Source: Caulobacteraceae bacterium UBA5005 | GTDB lineage: Bacteria > Pseudomonadota > Alphaproteobacteria > Caulobacterales > Caulobacteraceae | Direction: 5' to 3' | Length of the DNA: 57,346 nt | Assembly: GCA_002398405.1 (NCBI GenBank) | Contig: DGYN01000025.1 | Location: forward strand, 1-57,346 | Part shown: in pieces, positions 10,390-18,551 of the stretch | Layout: every line of letters starts with the position of its first letter | Numbering within the stretch: position 1 is the first letter of the stretch | Made by a program: the position numbers and the translations under genes | Notes under the pieces: model-generated | Told to the model about the DNA's origin: nothing | Database searches by the model: none | What the model saw: the letters and a program-made list of their open reading frames with translations, nothing else

Positions 10390-11265
10390 CTACTCGAACT
10401 CCGGCTCTTCCCACTTGGGCCACAGGTCCGGCGTGTCGCTGGAGACCTTGTTGGGATAGGCGGGCGGGCGCTTTTCCATGAAGGAGTTGATCCCCTCCGC
10501 CGCGTCGGCCGAGGCTCCGCGCGAGACGATGCCGCGGCTTTCCTGCATGTGGCCGTCCATGGGGTGATCGAAGGTCAGGCCCCGCCACAGCATCCGGCGG
10601 GCCAGGGCCACCGACACCGGCGCCGTATTGTCGACAATCTCCCGGGCGAGCGCATAGGCGGCGGGCAGTAGGTCATCGGGGTCGTGGATCGAGCGGATCA
10701 GGCCCTTGGCCAGCGCTTCTTCGGCCCCGAAGACCCGGCCGGTGTAGCACCACTCCAGCGCCGTCTGCATGCCCACCACCCGCGGCAGGAACCAGCTCGA
10801 CGCCGCCTCCGGTACGATCCCGCGCCGGGTGAAGACAAACCCGAACTTGGCGTTGGTCGAGGCGAGGCGAATGTCCATCGGCAGCTGCATGGTGATACCC
10901 ACGCCCACCGCCGCCCCATTGACCGCCGCGATCACCGGCTTGAGGCTTTCGAAGATGCGCAGGGAGACCCGGCCGCCGCCGTCGCGGCGGATGCCGTTGA
11001 CGTGGATCTGGTGCTGCTTGGGAGGGCCGGTGTGGTCAAAGGTGTCCGCCCGGTTCGCCAGGTCCGCCCCGGCGCAGAAGGCCCGGCCGGCGCCGGTGAC
11101 CACGACCACCTTCACGGCATCGTCGCCGTCGGTCTCGTCGAAGACATGGATCAGATCCATCATCATCTGCGGCATGAAGGCGTTCATGCGGTCGGGACGA
11201 TTGAGGGTGATGGTCGCGATGCCGTCGCTCACCTCATAGAGCAGGGTCTCGAATTCGGTGGCCAC
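10390..11265 (-). CDS. Enoyl-CoA hydratase/isomerase family protein
   Basis: Crotonase-fold enzyme of 291 residues acting on acyl-CoA thioesters. The start is GTG at 11265 with GAGGAAA 8 bases upstream. It shows the oxyanion-hole segment GAGRAFCAGADL (about 59-70) and the second conserved block NGAAVGVGITM with RRGIVPEA (about 117-151), where Glu is the likely catalytic residue. The exact reaction (hydration or isomerisation, chain length) cannot be read from sequence. A second crotonase at 54819..55631 in this window is a diverged paralogue. Confidence 0.9.
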   Translation of the reverse strand: MATEFETLLYEVSDGIATITLNRPDRMNAFMPQMMMDLIHVFDETDGDDAVKVVVVTGAGRAFCAGADLANRADTFDHTGPPKQHQIHVNGIRRDGGGRVSLRIFESLKPVIAAVNGAAVGVGITMQLPMDIRLASTNAKFGFVFTRRGIVPEAASSWFLPRVVGMQTALEWCYTGRVFGAEEALAKGLIRSIHDPDDLLPAAYALAREIVDNTAPVSVALARRMLWRGLTFDHPMDGHMQESRGIVSRGASADAAEGINSFMEKRPPAYPNKVSSDTPDLWPKWEEPEFE

Positions 11266-11310
11266 GGCGCTTTCCTCACTTTTCGTTGCCCTGCCTCCTA
11301 TGACGGACCC

Positions 11311-11739
11311 CTAGCTCTCGTCCAGCGGCCTTGAGAAGCGTCGGCTGGTCTCGGTAAAGCCCAGATGGCGATAAAAAGCGTGGGCCGGTTCCAGGCGACG
11401 GTTACTGGTCACCTCGACCATGCCGCAGCCGAGCGCGCGGCAGCGCTCATCCACCGCATCGACCAGGGCCCGTCCTGCCCCCTTGCCCTGAGCGGTCTCG
11501 GCGACCGCCAGCAGGGTGATGCGTCCCACGGGCTTGGGGCGGTGCAGGTTGGGGGTTACATGCCAGGTGACGCAGCCGATTACGCCGGTCTCATCGCAGG
11601 CGACCAGCACCGGTTCGCCGTCCGCCGCCAGCCGGGCGATTCCGGCCGCGACATCGTCTGTCCGCCGCTCGTGATCGAGGATGCGCATCAGGGCGTCGAT
11701 CGCCGCAGCATCCTCTGTTTCAGCCTCCCGAACCTTCAT
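11311..11739 (-). CDS. GNAT family N-acetyltransferase
   Basis: Acetyl-CoA-dependent acetyltransferase of 142 residues. The start at 11739 (MKVREAETED) fits the family N-terminus; an in-frame upstream extension would run into the promoter region of tRNA-Lys. The acetyl-CoA pyrophosphate loop is seen as AQGKGAGRAL (about 89-98), and the C-terminal HAFYRHLGF block is typical of GNAT enzymes that act on amines or amino groups of small molecules. The substrate is unknown. It lies between a crotonase on the same strand and tRNA-Lys on the other, with no operon context. Confidence 0.85.
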   Translation of the reverse strand: MKVREAETEDAAAIDALMRILDHERRTDDVAAGIARLAADGEPVLVACDETGVIGCVTWHVTPNLHRPKPVGRITLLAVAETAQGKGAGRALVDAVDERCRALGCGMVEVTSNRRLEPAHAFYRHLGFTETSRRFSRPLDES

Positions 11740-11818
11740 ATCCACACCGCTTGCAATCGAGGGATATTTCCCTATGTTCCGCCGCCTTGCCACAGGGGGC
11801 CTTGGTCCCCTTGCGTGC

Positions 11819-11894
<76 letters not shown>

Positions 11895-11950
11895 TTCCCG
11901 GATCGATGGTGTAGGCTTTCGCGCTAACTGCGGTGAAAGGATTCGCATCC

Positions 11951-12301
11951 ATGGCCCGACGCGACATCACCGGCGTGGTCGATTTCGGATATCTGGAAAC
12001 CTATGCCGGCGGCGACCTTGCCCTGGTCGAGGAGGTGCTGGGCCTCTTTCAGGAGCAGGCCCGCATGTGGGGGCCGATGATCGATCCGGATACGGAGGGC
12101 TGGCTGGACGCCGTCCATACGGTGAAGGGCGCCGCGCGGGGTATCGGGGCCAATCCGCTCGCCCAGGCCTGCGAGGCGGCCGAGGCCAATTCCGGCGCGA
12201 TTCCGACGGTGCATACGGCGCTGGACGCGACCCTCAACGATGTCGCGGCCTATCTGCACGAGTTGGCGCTTCAGTCCCTGCGCAACTCCAGCCAGCGGTG
12301 A
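11951..12301 (+). CDS. Orphan Hpt (histidine phosphotransfer) domain protein
   Basis: Small cytoplasmic phosphorelay protein of 116 residues. The Hpt motif is HTVKGAARGIGA (about residues 51-62), with the first His as the phospho-accepting residue. The start at 11951 is favoured because AAAGG lies about 9 bases upstream; a GTG 18 bases earlier is the alternative. No kinase or receiver gene is adjacent, so the partner is encoded elsewhere. It sits just after tRNA-Lys, and its last 31 bp overlap the convergent chorismate mutase gene. The fold and motif are clear; the pathway is unknown. Confidence 0.85.
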   Translation: MARRDITGVVDFGYLETYAGGDLALVEEVLGLFQEQARMWGPMIDPDTEGWLDAVHTVKGAARGIGANPLAQACEAAEANSGAIPTVHTALDATLNDVAAYLHELALQSLRNSSQR

Positions 12302-12579
12302 TGCTCGTAGGTGATCGACGCTTCGATCACCGCGTTCCACACCGTCTCGGCGATCTCTTCGGAAAGCCCGGCGCGTCGCGCCTCGGCCTTTACCTTGCTG
12401 ATCACCGCCGCCACCCTGGCCTCATCGCGCACGGTGTTGATGTCTGTCTTGATCCGCGCGGCGGCGTCCAGATAGTCCTGGCGGTGGCGCAGCAGGGCGA
12501 CGATGTCGCGGTCGAGCGCGTCGATCGCTTCCCGGACATCGGTCATGTCCTGGCATTCGTCGGGGGTCTTAAACGTCAA
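12271..12579 (-). CDS. Chorismate mutase, AroQ type
   Basis: All-helical AroQ-class chorismate mutase (or the related isochorismate-pyruvate lyase PchB) of 102 residues, converting chorismate to prephenate on the way to Phe and Tyr. Typical features are the helix-1 pattern REAIDALDRDIVALLRHRQ, with the substrate-binding Arg and acidic residues, and the later ARVAAVISKVKAEARRAGL. The length fits the single-domain enzymes. Its start codon overlaps the stop of the LysR gene upstream by 4 bp, so the two are co-transcribed. Choosing between mutase and lyase would need structure-guided alignment. Confidence 0.85.
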   Translation of the reverse strand: MTFKTPDECQDMTDVREAIDALDRDIVALLRHRQDYLDAAARIKTDINTVRDEARVAAVISKVKAEARRAGLSEEIAETVWNAVIEASITYEHHRWLELRRD

Positions 12580-13520
12580 ATCCCGGCTCCGTTATCCATG
12601 GTTACAAGGGCCGCCTCGTGGGCGGCGGCTTCGGCGGTCAGCCAGGCGACGAAGGCCTTGACCTGCGGTAGACGTCCCTTCGCCTTGGGATGAACGAGGT
12701 AATAGGCGAAATCCACCGCCGTCGCGATCTGCAGAGGGGCCACCAGACGCCCGGCGTCCAGGTCGGCCTGGGCGAGCGCCCGTTTGGCCAGGGCCACGCC
12801 GCGCCCCCCGACGGCGGCTTCGATGACCAGGCTGGACTGGTTGAAGCGCGGGCCGCGCTGCCCGTCGACGTCCTTGATGCTCCGCGCCTTGAGCCACATG
12901 TCCCAGTCGGGGCAGCTTTCGTCCGCGTCGGGCGAGCCGTCATGCAGCAGGATGTGGTGGGCGAGGTCCGAAGGATCGGCCAACGGGTTTTCGGCGACAA
13001 GCTCAGGGCTCGCGACCGGGATCACCGTCTCCTGCATCAGGCGCTGGACCTCCAGGCCCGGATAGCGGCCGGCGCCGTAGCGGATGGCGATATCGACCTC
13101 GCCATTGGCGAAATCCACCAGTTCCATGCCGGCCGAGACCCAGACATCCACCTGCGGATGGGCCGCTTCGAACTTGCCGAGCCTTGGCACCAGCCACTTG
13201 GCGGCGAAGGAGGGGGCGACGGAGACCGTCAGGCGCCGGCCATCCACGGCCGCGGTCAGCATGGAGGCGGCTTCCGCCAGGCGATCAAAGGCCTCGCGCA
13301 GGGCCGGAAGGGCGATCTGGGCGGCGTCGGTGAGCAACAGGCCCTTGGGCGTGCGGCGGAACAGGGCCGCGCCGATGTAGTCCTCCAGGTTCTGGATCTG
13401 CTGGGAAACGGCGCCGGGGGTGACCGACAGCTCGTCGGCGGCGCGGCTGAAGTTCAGGTGCCGGGCAGCCGCTTCGAAGGCGCGCAAGGCGTTCAGCGGC
13501 GGCAAACGGCGGCGTTCCAC
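12576..13520 (-). CDS. LysR-family transcriptional regulator, GcvA-like
   Basis: DNA-binding regulator of about 314 residues. The GTG start at 13520 has AGGA 8 bases upstream and gives the standard LysR N-terminus; a longer in-frame start would cross the divergent promoter. The winged HTH is at about 6-65 (NALRAFEAAARHLNFSRAAD, then SVTPGAVSQQIQNLE), followed by a substrate-binding domain with the GcvA-type segments AAKWLVPRL and DIAIRYG. It is coupled to chorismate mutase by a 4-bp overlap and is divergent from the sulfite-reduction operon over 109 bp. An 8-bp inverted repeat in that gap is a candidate operator. The target and effector are not known. Confidence 0.9.
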   Translation of the reverse strand: MERRRLPPLNALRAFEAAARHLNFSRAADELSVTPGAVSQQIQNLEDYIGAALFRRTPKGLLLTDAAQIALPALREAFDRLAEAASMLTAAVDGRRLTVSVAPSFAAKWLVPRLGKFEAAHPQVDVWVSAGMELVDFANGEVDIAIRYGAGRYPGLEVQRLMQETVIPVASPELVAENPLADPSDLAHHILLHDGSPDADESCPDWDMWLKARSIKDVDGQRGPRFNQSSLVIEAAVGGRGVALAKRALAQADLDAGRLVAPLQIATAVDFAYYLVHPKAKGRLPQVKAFVAWLTAEAAAHEAALVTMDNGAGI

Positions 13521-13559
13521 GAAAGTTTTCCTATCAGCCCGGGCAGGAGTTCTTGTTTG

Positions 13560-13597
13560 CGAAGTGGCAGCCCAACCACCATTTTGCAACCACTTCG
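13560..13597. promoter_or_regulatory. Inverted repeat between lysR and cobA, candidate LysR operator
   Basis: CGAAGTGG at 13560-13567 is repeated in perfect inversion as CCACTTCG at 13590-13597, centres 30 bp apart. It lies in the 109-bp gap between the divergent LysR and cobA starts, where a LysR protein would bind both its own and the target promoter. The spacing is wider than a single T-N11-A half-site dyad, so it may be two half-sites on successive turns. Binding is inferred. Confidence 0.4.
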
Positions 13598-13629
13598 GAT
13601 TGTACATGGCGTTTAGAGGACCTGAAAGC

Positions 13630-14457
13630 GTGACATCTCAAACCTCCCGTCCAAGGGCGCGTCTCGCGGCCCTGACCGGCGGCGCTCCTGCGCGTGCAGG
13701 CGAGGTCTGGCTGGTGGGAGCGGGTCCGGGCGATCCCGAACTCCTGACGATCAAGGCCTTGCGAGCCTTGGAATCCGCCGATGTGGTGGTCCATGACCGC
13801 CTGACGCCCAAGGCCATCCTCGACCTGGCAAACCCCAAGGCCAGCCTGATCGACGTCGGCAAGAGAAAATCTCGCCACACCCTGCCGCAGGACGACATCA
13901 ACGCCCTGTTGGTCGCCCTGGCCCTCGACGGCAAGCGGGTGGTGCGGCTCAAGGGTGGCGATCCCTTCGTCTTCGGGCGGGGCGGGGAAGAGCTGCAGAC
14001 CCTGCGCGCCGCTGGTATCCGCGCTCATGTGATCCCCGGCGTCACCGCCGCCTTCGCGGCGGCGGCTTCAGCCGGCGCGCCGCTCACCCATCGAGGCCTT
14101 GCTCAGGCCGTCACCTTCGTCACCGGCCATGCGGCCAAGGACGCCGAGCCTGATCTCGATTGGGCGTCGCTTGGCCGGGGCAACCAGACCCTGGTGGTCT
14201 ACATGGGCGTTTCCACCGCGCCGTCGATCGCCGCGCGGCTGATCGAGGCGGGGAGGGCGGCTTCCACCCCCGTGCTGATCACCGAGAACGCCAGCCTTGC
14301 GGACGAGCGCCGCATGGTGACGACGCTGGGCGAGCTTGGCCCTACGGTCGAAGGCCTCGAAGGCCCCGCCATCCTGATCATCGGCGAGGTCGCGGCCCTG
14401 GCTGACACCGCCCCGGTGATCATCACCGAAACTGAAGTCCTGCGGGGTGTCTCGTGA
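13630..14457 (+). CDS. cobA: Uroporphyrinogen-III C-methyltransferase (SUMT)
   Basis: SAM-dependent methylase of 275 residues that makes precorrin-2, the precursor of siroheme and cobalamin. The GTG start at 13630 has GAGG about 11 bases upstream; an ATG at 13606 in the same frame lacks a site. Signature blocks are LVGAGPGDPELLTIKAL (about 25-41), RLKGGDPFVFGRGGEE (about 104-119) and GVTAAFAAAASAGAPLTHRG (about 138-157). It lacks the CysG oxidase/ferrochelatase part, so other enzymes must finish siroheme. As first gene of the sulfite-reductase operon it clearly serves siroheme supply for CysI. It overlaps the next gene by 4 bp (GTGA). Confidence 0.95.
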   Translation: MTSQTSRPRARLAALTGGAPARAGEVWLVGAGPGDPELLTIKALRALESADVVVHDRLTPKAILDLANPKASLIDVGKRKSRHTLPQDDINALLVALALDGKRVVRLKGGDPFVFGRGGEELQTLRAAGIRAHVIPGVTAAFAAAASAGAPLTHRGLAQAVTFVTGHAAKDAEPDLDWASLGRGNQTLVVYMGVSTAPSIAARLIEAGRAASTPVLITENASLADERRMVTTLGELGPTVEGLEGPAILIIGEVAALADTAPVIITETEVLRGVS

Positions 14458-14813
14458 AAGCCCTGACCGCCAATACCCTGCGCGAGGGTGAGGTCGTGTT
14501 CTGGAACAAGGGCGCGTGGAAGCTGCGCTTCGGCGAAGCTGAACTGTTCGAAGACGACGCCGTCGCCGAGGCCGCCGCTCTCGCCGCCGTCAACCCGACC
14601 CAGATCGTCGAGCCCTATCTGATCGACGTCGAGGCGGCTGAGGATGGCTTTGCGCCCGTGGCCTTTCGCGAGCGCGTCCGGGCGCTCGGCCCCCAGAACC
14701 ATCCGCAGCACGGCAAGCAGGCTGAGGGCGGCCATGACATCGAGGTCATCCAGCACGCCCATGGGGTGGCGCGCTCGGCCGGCCGTCACAACCTGATCAA
14801 GTTGAAGAAGTAG
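14454..14813 (+). CDS. DUF2849 family protein in sulfite reductase operon
   Basis: Small protein of 119 residues from a GTG start that overlaps the cobA stop. It matches the DUF2849 family, whose members in alphaproteobacteria lie directly before nitrite/sulfite reductase genes. The N-terminal half (GEVVFWNKGAWKLRFGEAEL) looks like a small beta-barrel-like domain. The C-terminus is rich in His, Gly and Lys (NHPQHGKQAEGGHD, LIKLKK). No Cys is present, so a direct iron-sulfur role is unlikely. Its tight placement suggests help in assembly or activity of CysI; the function is not established. Confidence 0.85.
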   Translation: MKALTANTLREGEVVFWNKGAWKLRFGEAELFEDDAVAEAAALAAVNPTQIVEPYLIDVEAAEDGFAPVAFRERVRALGPQNHPQHGKQAEGGHDIEVIQHAHGVARSAGRHNLIKLKK

Positions 14814-14818
14814 GCGCC

Positions 14819-16474
14819 ATGTATCGTTACGACGCCATCGATAGGGCCTTTGTCCAAGACCGCACCGCCGAGTTCGCGGGCCAGGTCGTTCGCCGCCTGG
14901 CCGGGGAAATCACCGAGGACCAGTTCAAGCCGCTTAGGCTGATGAACGGCCTCTATCTGCAGCTGCACGCCTATATGCTGCGGGTCTCGGTGCCCTATGG
15001 GACCTTGTCGTCTGTCCAGCTGAAAAAGCTCGCCCACATCGCGCGGACCTATGACAAGGGCTACGGCCACTTCACCACCCGCCAGAACATTCAGTTCCAC
15101 TGGATCAAGCTCGCCGACACGCCGGCCATCCTGGGCGAACTGGCGATGGTCGAGATGCACGCCCTGCAGACCAGCGGCAACTGCATCCGCAACATCACCT
15201 CCGATCCCCGGGCCGGCGCAACGGCGGAAGAGATCGACGATCCCCGCGTCTGGTCGGAGCTGATCCGCCAGTGGTCGGCGATCCATCCGGAATTCTCGTT
15301 CCTGCCGCGCAAGTTCAAGATCGCCGTCACCGCCGCGCCTCAGGACCGCACGGCGGCCAAGCTGCACGACATCGGTCTGCTGCTGCGCCGCGCGCGCGAT
15401 GGCTCGCTTGGCTTTGAAGTGATCGCTGGCGGCGGCATGGGGCGCACGCCCTATGTGGGCCCGACGATCCGCGAGTTCCTGCCGGCTCATCACCTCCTGT
15501 CGTACCTGGAGGCGATCCTGCGCGTCTACAATCGCCACGGCCGGCGGGACAACATCTATAAGGCGCGGATCAAGATTCTGGTCGCCCAGCTCGGCGCCGA
15601 GGAATTCGCTCGCCAGGTTGAGGCCGAGTGGGAGGCGATGGACCGTCCATCCGTCGATGCGCCCGACACGGAACTTGCCCGCATCCGCGGCTTCTTCAAT
15701 CCGCCGGGTTTCGCGGTCCTGCCGCCCAAGTCCGAGGTTTTCGAAGGCGCCAAGGCGGACCCGGCCTTCGCGCGCTTTGTCCGCAACAACGTCCACGCTC
15801 ATAAGCAGCCGGGCTATGCGATCGTCGATATCTCGCTCAAGGCCCCCGGAGAGACTCCCGGCGACGCCACCGCCGATCAGATGGACGCCATTGCGGACTT
15901 GGCCGAGCGGTTCAGCCTGGACGAAATCCGCGTGACCCACGAGCAGAACCTCGTCCTGCCGCACGTCCGCCTGGACGATGTGCCGGCCGTGTTCGCGACT
16001 TTGAAGGCGATCGGGCTTTCGACCCCCAACATCAACCTGGTCAGCGATATCATCGCCTGCCCGGGGCTGGACTACTGCGCCCTGGCCAACGCCCGGGCGA
16101 TCCCGGTGGCGCAGGATATCGCTACCCGCTTCGCCGACCCCGAGCGCGCCGAGCTGATCGGCGAGCTGAAGATCAAGATCTCAGGCTGCATCAACGCCTG
16201 CGGCCACCACCACGTCGGCCACATCGGCATCCTGGGCGTCGATAAGAAGGGTGAGGAATTCTACCAGTTCACGCTTGGCGGTTCGGCCGCTGAGGACGCT
16301 GAGGTCGGCAAGATCCTCGGCCCCGGCCTGCCCGCCAACCGCGTCGGCGATGCGGTGGAAACCCTGGTCGATGTCTATCTGCGCGAGCGCAAGGACGGGG
16401 AGCGTTTCCTCGACACCTACCGCCGCACGGGCCTCACGCCATTCAAGGAGGCCGTCTATGCCGAAGCTCATTAG
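14819..16474 (+). CDS. cysI: Sulfite (nitrite/sulfite) reductase hemoprotein
   Basis: Siroheme and [4Fe-4S] enzyme of 551 residues that reduces sulfite to sulfide with six electrons. It has two ferredoxin-like repeats followed by the cofactor motifs CPGLDYC (C-x5-C, about residues 418-424) and CINAC (C-x3-C, about 457-461), the four cluster ligands shared by this family. The early segment HFTTRQNIQFHW is the siroheme-contact region. It has no flavoprotein partner; the downstream ferredoxin-NADP reductase suggests electrons arrive through ferredoxin. The operon context (cobA, cysH) favours sulfite over nitrite as substrate. It overlaps the next gene by 17 bp. Confidence 0.95.
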   Translation: MYRYDAIDRAFVQDRTAEFAGQVVRRLAGEITEDQFKPLRLMNGLYLQLHAYMLRVSVPYGTLSSVQLKKLAHIARTYDKGYGHFTTRQNIQFHWIKLADTPAILGELAMVEMHALQTSGNCIRNITSDPRAGATAEEIDDPRVWSELIRQWSAIHPEFSFLPRKFKIAVTAAPQDRTAAKLHDIGLLLRRARDGSLGFEVIAGGGMGRTPYVGPTIREFLPAHHLLSYLEAILRVYNRHGRRDNIYKARIKILVAQLGAEEFARQVEAEWEAMDRPSVDAPDTELARIRGFFNPPGFAVLPPKSEVFEGAKADPAFARFVRNNVHAHKQPGYAIVDISLKAPGETPGDATADQMDAIADLAERFSLDEIRVTHEQNLVLPHVRLDDVPAVFATLKAIGLSTPNINLVSDIIACPGLDYCALANARAIPVAQDIATRFADPERAELIGELKIKISGCINACGHHHVGHIGILGVDKKGEEFYQFTLGGSAAEDAEVGKILGPGLPANRVGDAVETLVDVYLRERKDGERFLDTYRRTGLTPFKEAVYAEAH

Positions 16475-16961
16475 GCTTCATGGCCAGGCGGCCGATTGGG
16501 CCAACGACAGCTTTGTCCTGGTCGGCGAGGAAGACGCCGTCCCGGCCTCTGGCGACGTGATCCTGTCCCTGGCCCGTTTCCAGGCCGAGGGCGCGGCTTT
16601 GCTGGACGACGGCCGCAGTGTCGGCGTCGTCCTGGAAAGCGATCAGGCGGTCGAGGATCTGGCCTACGACCTGCCGCGCCTGTCTCTCGTCGCCCTGCGT
16701 TTCCCGAAGTTTCGCGATGGCCGGGCCTATACCTCCGCGCGCCTGCTGCGCGAGCGTTTCGGCTTCGGCGGTGAAATCCGCGCGGTCGGCGACGTCAATC
16801 GCGAACAGGCCGGTTTCTTCGTCCGCTGCGGCTTCGACGCCTTCGAACCCGCGGATGGGTCGACGCCCGAGCAATGGCTCGCGGCCGCTCACCGGTTCCG
16901 CCACGTCTATCAGCGTGGCGCGGATGGCCGGGAGCCTGCTTTTGTTGAGAGGAACGGATGA
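16458..16961 (+). CDS. DUF934 family protein in sulfite reductase operon
   Basis: Product of 167 residues. The start at 16458 is set by AAGGAGG 6 bases upstream and falls inside the end of cysI. The protein matches DUF934, a family almost always linked to cysI and cysH in proteobacteria. The central block LRFPKFRDGRAYTSARLLRERFGFGGEIRAVGDV, here given in part, is the conserved core: FPKFRDGRAYTSARLLRE. No metal-binding cluster or membrane helix is seen. It is believed to assist sulfite reduction, but no activity is established. It overlaps cysH by 4 bp. Confidence 0.9.
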   Translation: MPKLIRLHGQAADWANDSFVLVGEEDAVPASGDVILSLARFQAEGAALLDDGRSVGVVLESDQAVEDLAYDLPRLSLVALRFPKFRDGRAYTSARLLRERFGFGGEIRAVGDVNREQAGFFVRCGFDAFEPADGSTPEQWLAAAHRFRHVYQRGADGREPAFVERNG

Positions 16962-17707
16962 TGGCCTACGAAGGCGCCGTTGCTGAACGCGATATCGTCG
17001 CGGAGCTGAACGAACGTCTGCGCGACGCGAGCCCCGCGGAAGTTCTGCGCGCGGCCTATGAAACCTATGGCGACAAGCTTTCGCTGGTTTCGTCCTTCGG
17101 CGCCGAGAGCGCCGTGCTGCTGCACATGGCCAGCGAGATCAGCAAGGACATCCCCGTGCTGTTCCTCGACACCGGCATGCTGTTCGGCCAGACCCTGGAC
17201 TACCGCAAACAGCTGGCGGCCCAGCTGGGCCTGACAGACGTGCGCGACCTGCGTCCCGCCTACGCCGACCTGGCGGTCAATGACCCCAAGGCCAACCTCT
17301 GGAAGACTGACACCGACGCCTGCTGCAATATCCGCAAGGTGATCCCGCTGGATAAGGCGCTGGGCGACTTTGACGCCTGGATCACGGGCAGGAAGCGCTT
17401 CCACGGCGGTGATCGTCTGCGCCTGCCGGTCGTCGAGCGCGGCTCGGATGGCAAGGTGAAGTTCAATCCGCTGGCCAATATCTCCAAGGCAGAGCTGGAC
17501 GCCTACATCGTTGATCACGACCTGCCGGCCCACCCGCTGGTGGCCCAGGGATATCCCTCCATCGGCTGCTGGCCGTGCACCAAGCCGGTGGAAGAGGGTC
17601 AGGACGTCCGCGCCGGCCGCTGGGCGGGCTCGGACAAGAGCGAGTGCGGAATCCACGTCGAACGGGCGACCCCTTCGGGTGAACTCGAATTCGGCGGCGA
17701 TATCTAA
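16958..17707 (+). CDS. cysH: Adenylyl-sulfate (APS) reductase, thioredoxin-dependent
   Basis: Reduces adenylyl sulfate (APS) to sulfite, feeding CysI. The 249 residues carry the PP-loop-like nucleotide site (VSSFGAESAVLLH, about 42-54), a Cys pair at CCNIRKV (about 122-128), a CWPC motif (about 204-207) and the C-terminal catalytic Cys in KSECGIH. The CC and C-x2-C pairs are the [4Fe-4S] ligands that mark APS-type rather than PAPS-type reductases. It overlaps the DUF934 gene by 4 bp and is followed 28 bp later by fpr. APS specificity is inferred from the cluster motif. Confidence 0.94.
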   Translation: MMAYEGAVAERDIVAELNERLRDASPAEVLRAAYETYGDKLSLVSSFGAESAVLLHMASEISKDIPVLFLDTGMLFGQTLDYRKQLAAQLGLTDVRDLRPAYADLAVNDPKANLWKTDTDACCNIRKVIPLDKALGDFDAWITGRKRFHGGDRLRLPVVERGSDGKVKFNPLANISKAELDAYIVDHDLPAHPLVAQGYPSIGCWPCTKPVEEGQDVRAGRWAGSDKSECGIHVERATPSGELEFGGDI

Positions 17708-17735
17708 TTACAGTTCAATAGAGTAGGCGAAAGAT

Positions 17736-18551
17736 ATGTCCGAGGCCGCCACCGCGCCCGCGCCCGTCAAAGCGGGCGGCGCTTTCCTGGTCGAGAAGGT
17801 CACTCACGTCCAGCACTGGACGGAGAGCCTGTTCTCGTTCCGCACCACGCGCGACCCGGCCTTCCGCTTCGAGAACGGCCAGTTCGTCATGCTGGGCCTG
17901 CCCAAGGAAGACGGCAAACCTCTGCTGCGCGCCTATTCGATCGCCTCGCCCAATTGGGCTGAGGAGCTGGAGTTCTATTCGATCAAGGTTGCCGACGGCC
18001 CGCTGACCTCCCGCCTGCAGAAGATCGAGGTCGGGGATGATCTCCTGATCGGCAAAAAGCCCACCGGCACTCTGGTGCTGGACGCCCTTAAGCCCGGCCG
18101 CACCCTCTATATGCTCGGCACCGGCACGGGCTTGGCGCCTTGGCTGTCGCTGGCCCGCGATCCTGAGGTCTATGAGCGGTTCGACACGGTCGTGGTCACC
18201 CACACCGTCCGCGAGGTCCGCGATCTAAACTACCGAGAACAGCTCAGCGAAGAATGGCCCAACGACCCGGATCTGGGCGAAATGATCGGCCCGAAGCTGA
18301 AATACTATCCCACCGTGACCCGCGAGCCCTTCCCGACCAACGGCCGCATAACCGACCTGATCACCTCGGGCCAGATCTTCACCGACCTTGGCCTACCGCC
18401 CCTCGACCCGGCGGTGGACCGGGTGATGATGTGCGGCGGCCCCTCGGTGCTGGTAGACCTCAAGGCCATCATGCTGGATCGCGGGTTCGAGGAAGGCTCC
18501 ATCGCCAAACCCGGCGATTTCGTGCTGGAAAAGGCCTTCGTCGAGACCTAG
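17736..18551 (+). CDS. fpr: Ferredoxin--NADP(+) reductase
   Basis: FAD enzyme of 271 residues that moves electrons between NADPH and ferredoxin or flavodoxin. Seen are the FAD-binding RAYSIASP (about 68-75), the NADP-binding GTGTGLAPWLS (about 129-139), and a C-terminal block with MMCGGPSVL and the terminal FVET. The size fits the bacterial subclass of plant-type FNRs. Placed last in the sulfur operon, it is the probable source of electrons for CysI in the absence of CysJ. Its stop overlaps the convergent 3D-domain gene by 4 bp. The gene symbol is by family similarity. Confidence 0.92.
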   Translation: MSEAATAPAPVKAGGAFLVEKVTHVQHWTESLFSFRTTRDPAFRFENGQFVMLGLPKEDGKPLLRAYSIASPNWAEELEFYSIKVADGPLTSRLQKIEVGDDLLIGKKPTGTLVLDALKPGRTLYMLGTGTGLAPWLSLARDPEVYERFDTVVVTHTVREVRDLNYREQLSEEWPNDPDLGEMIGPKLKYYPTVTREPFPTNGRITDLITSGQIFTDLGLPPLDPAVDRVMMCGGPSVLVDLKAIMLDRGFEEGSIAKPGDFVLEKAFVET

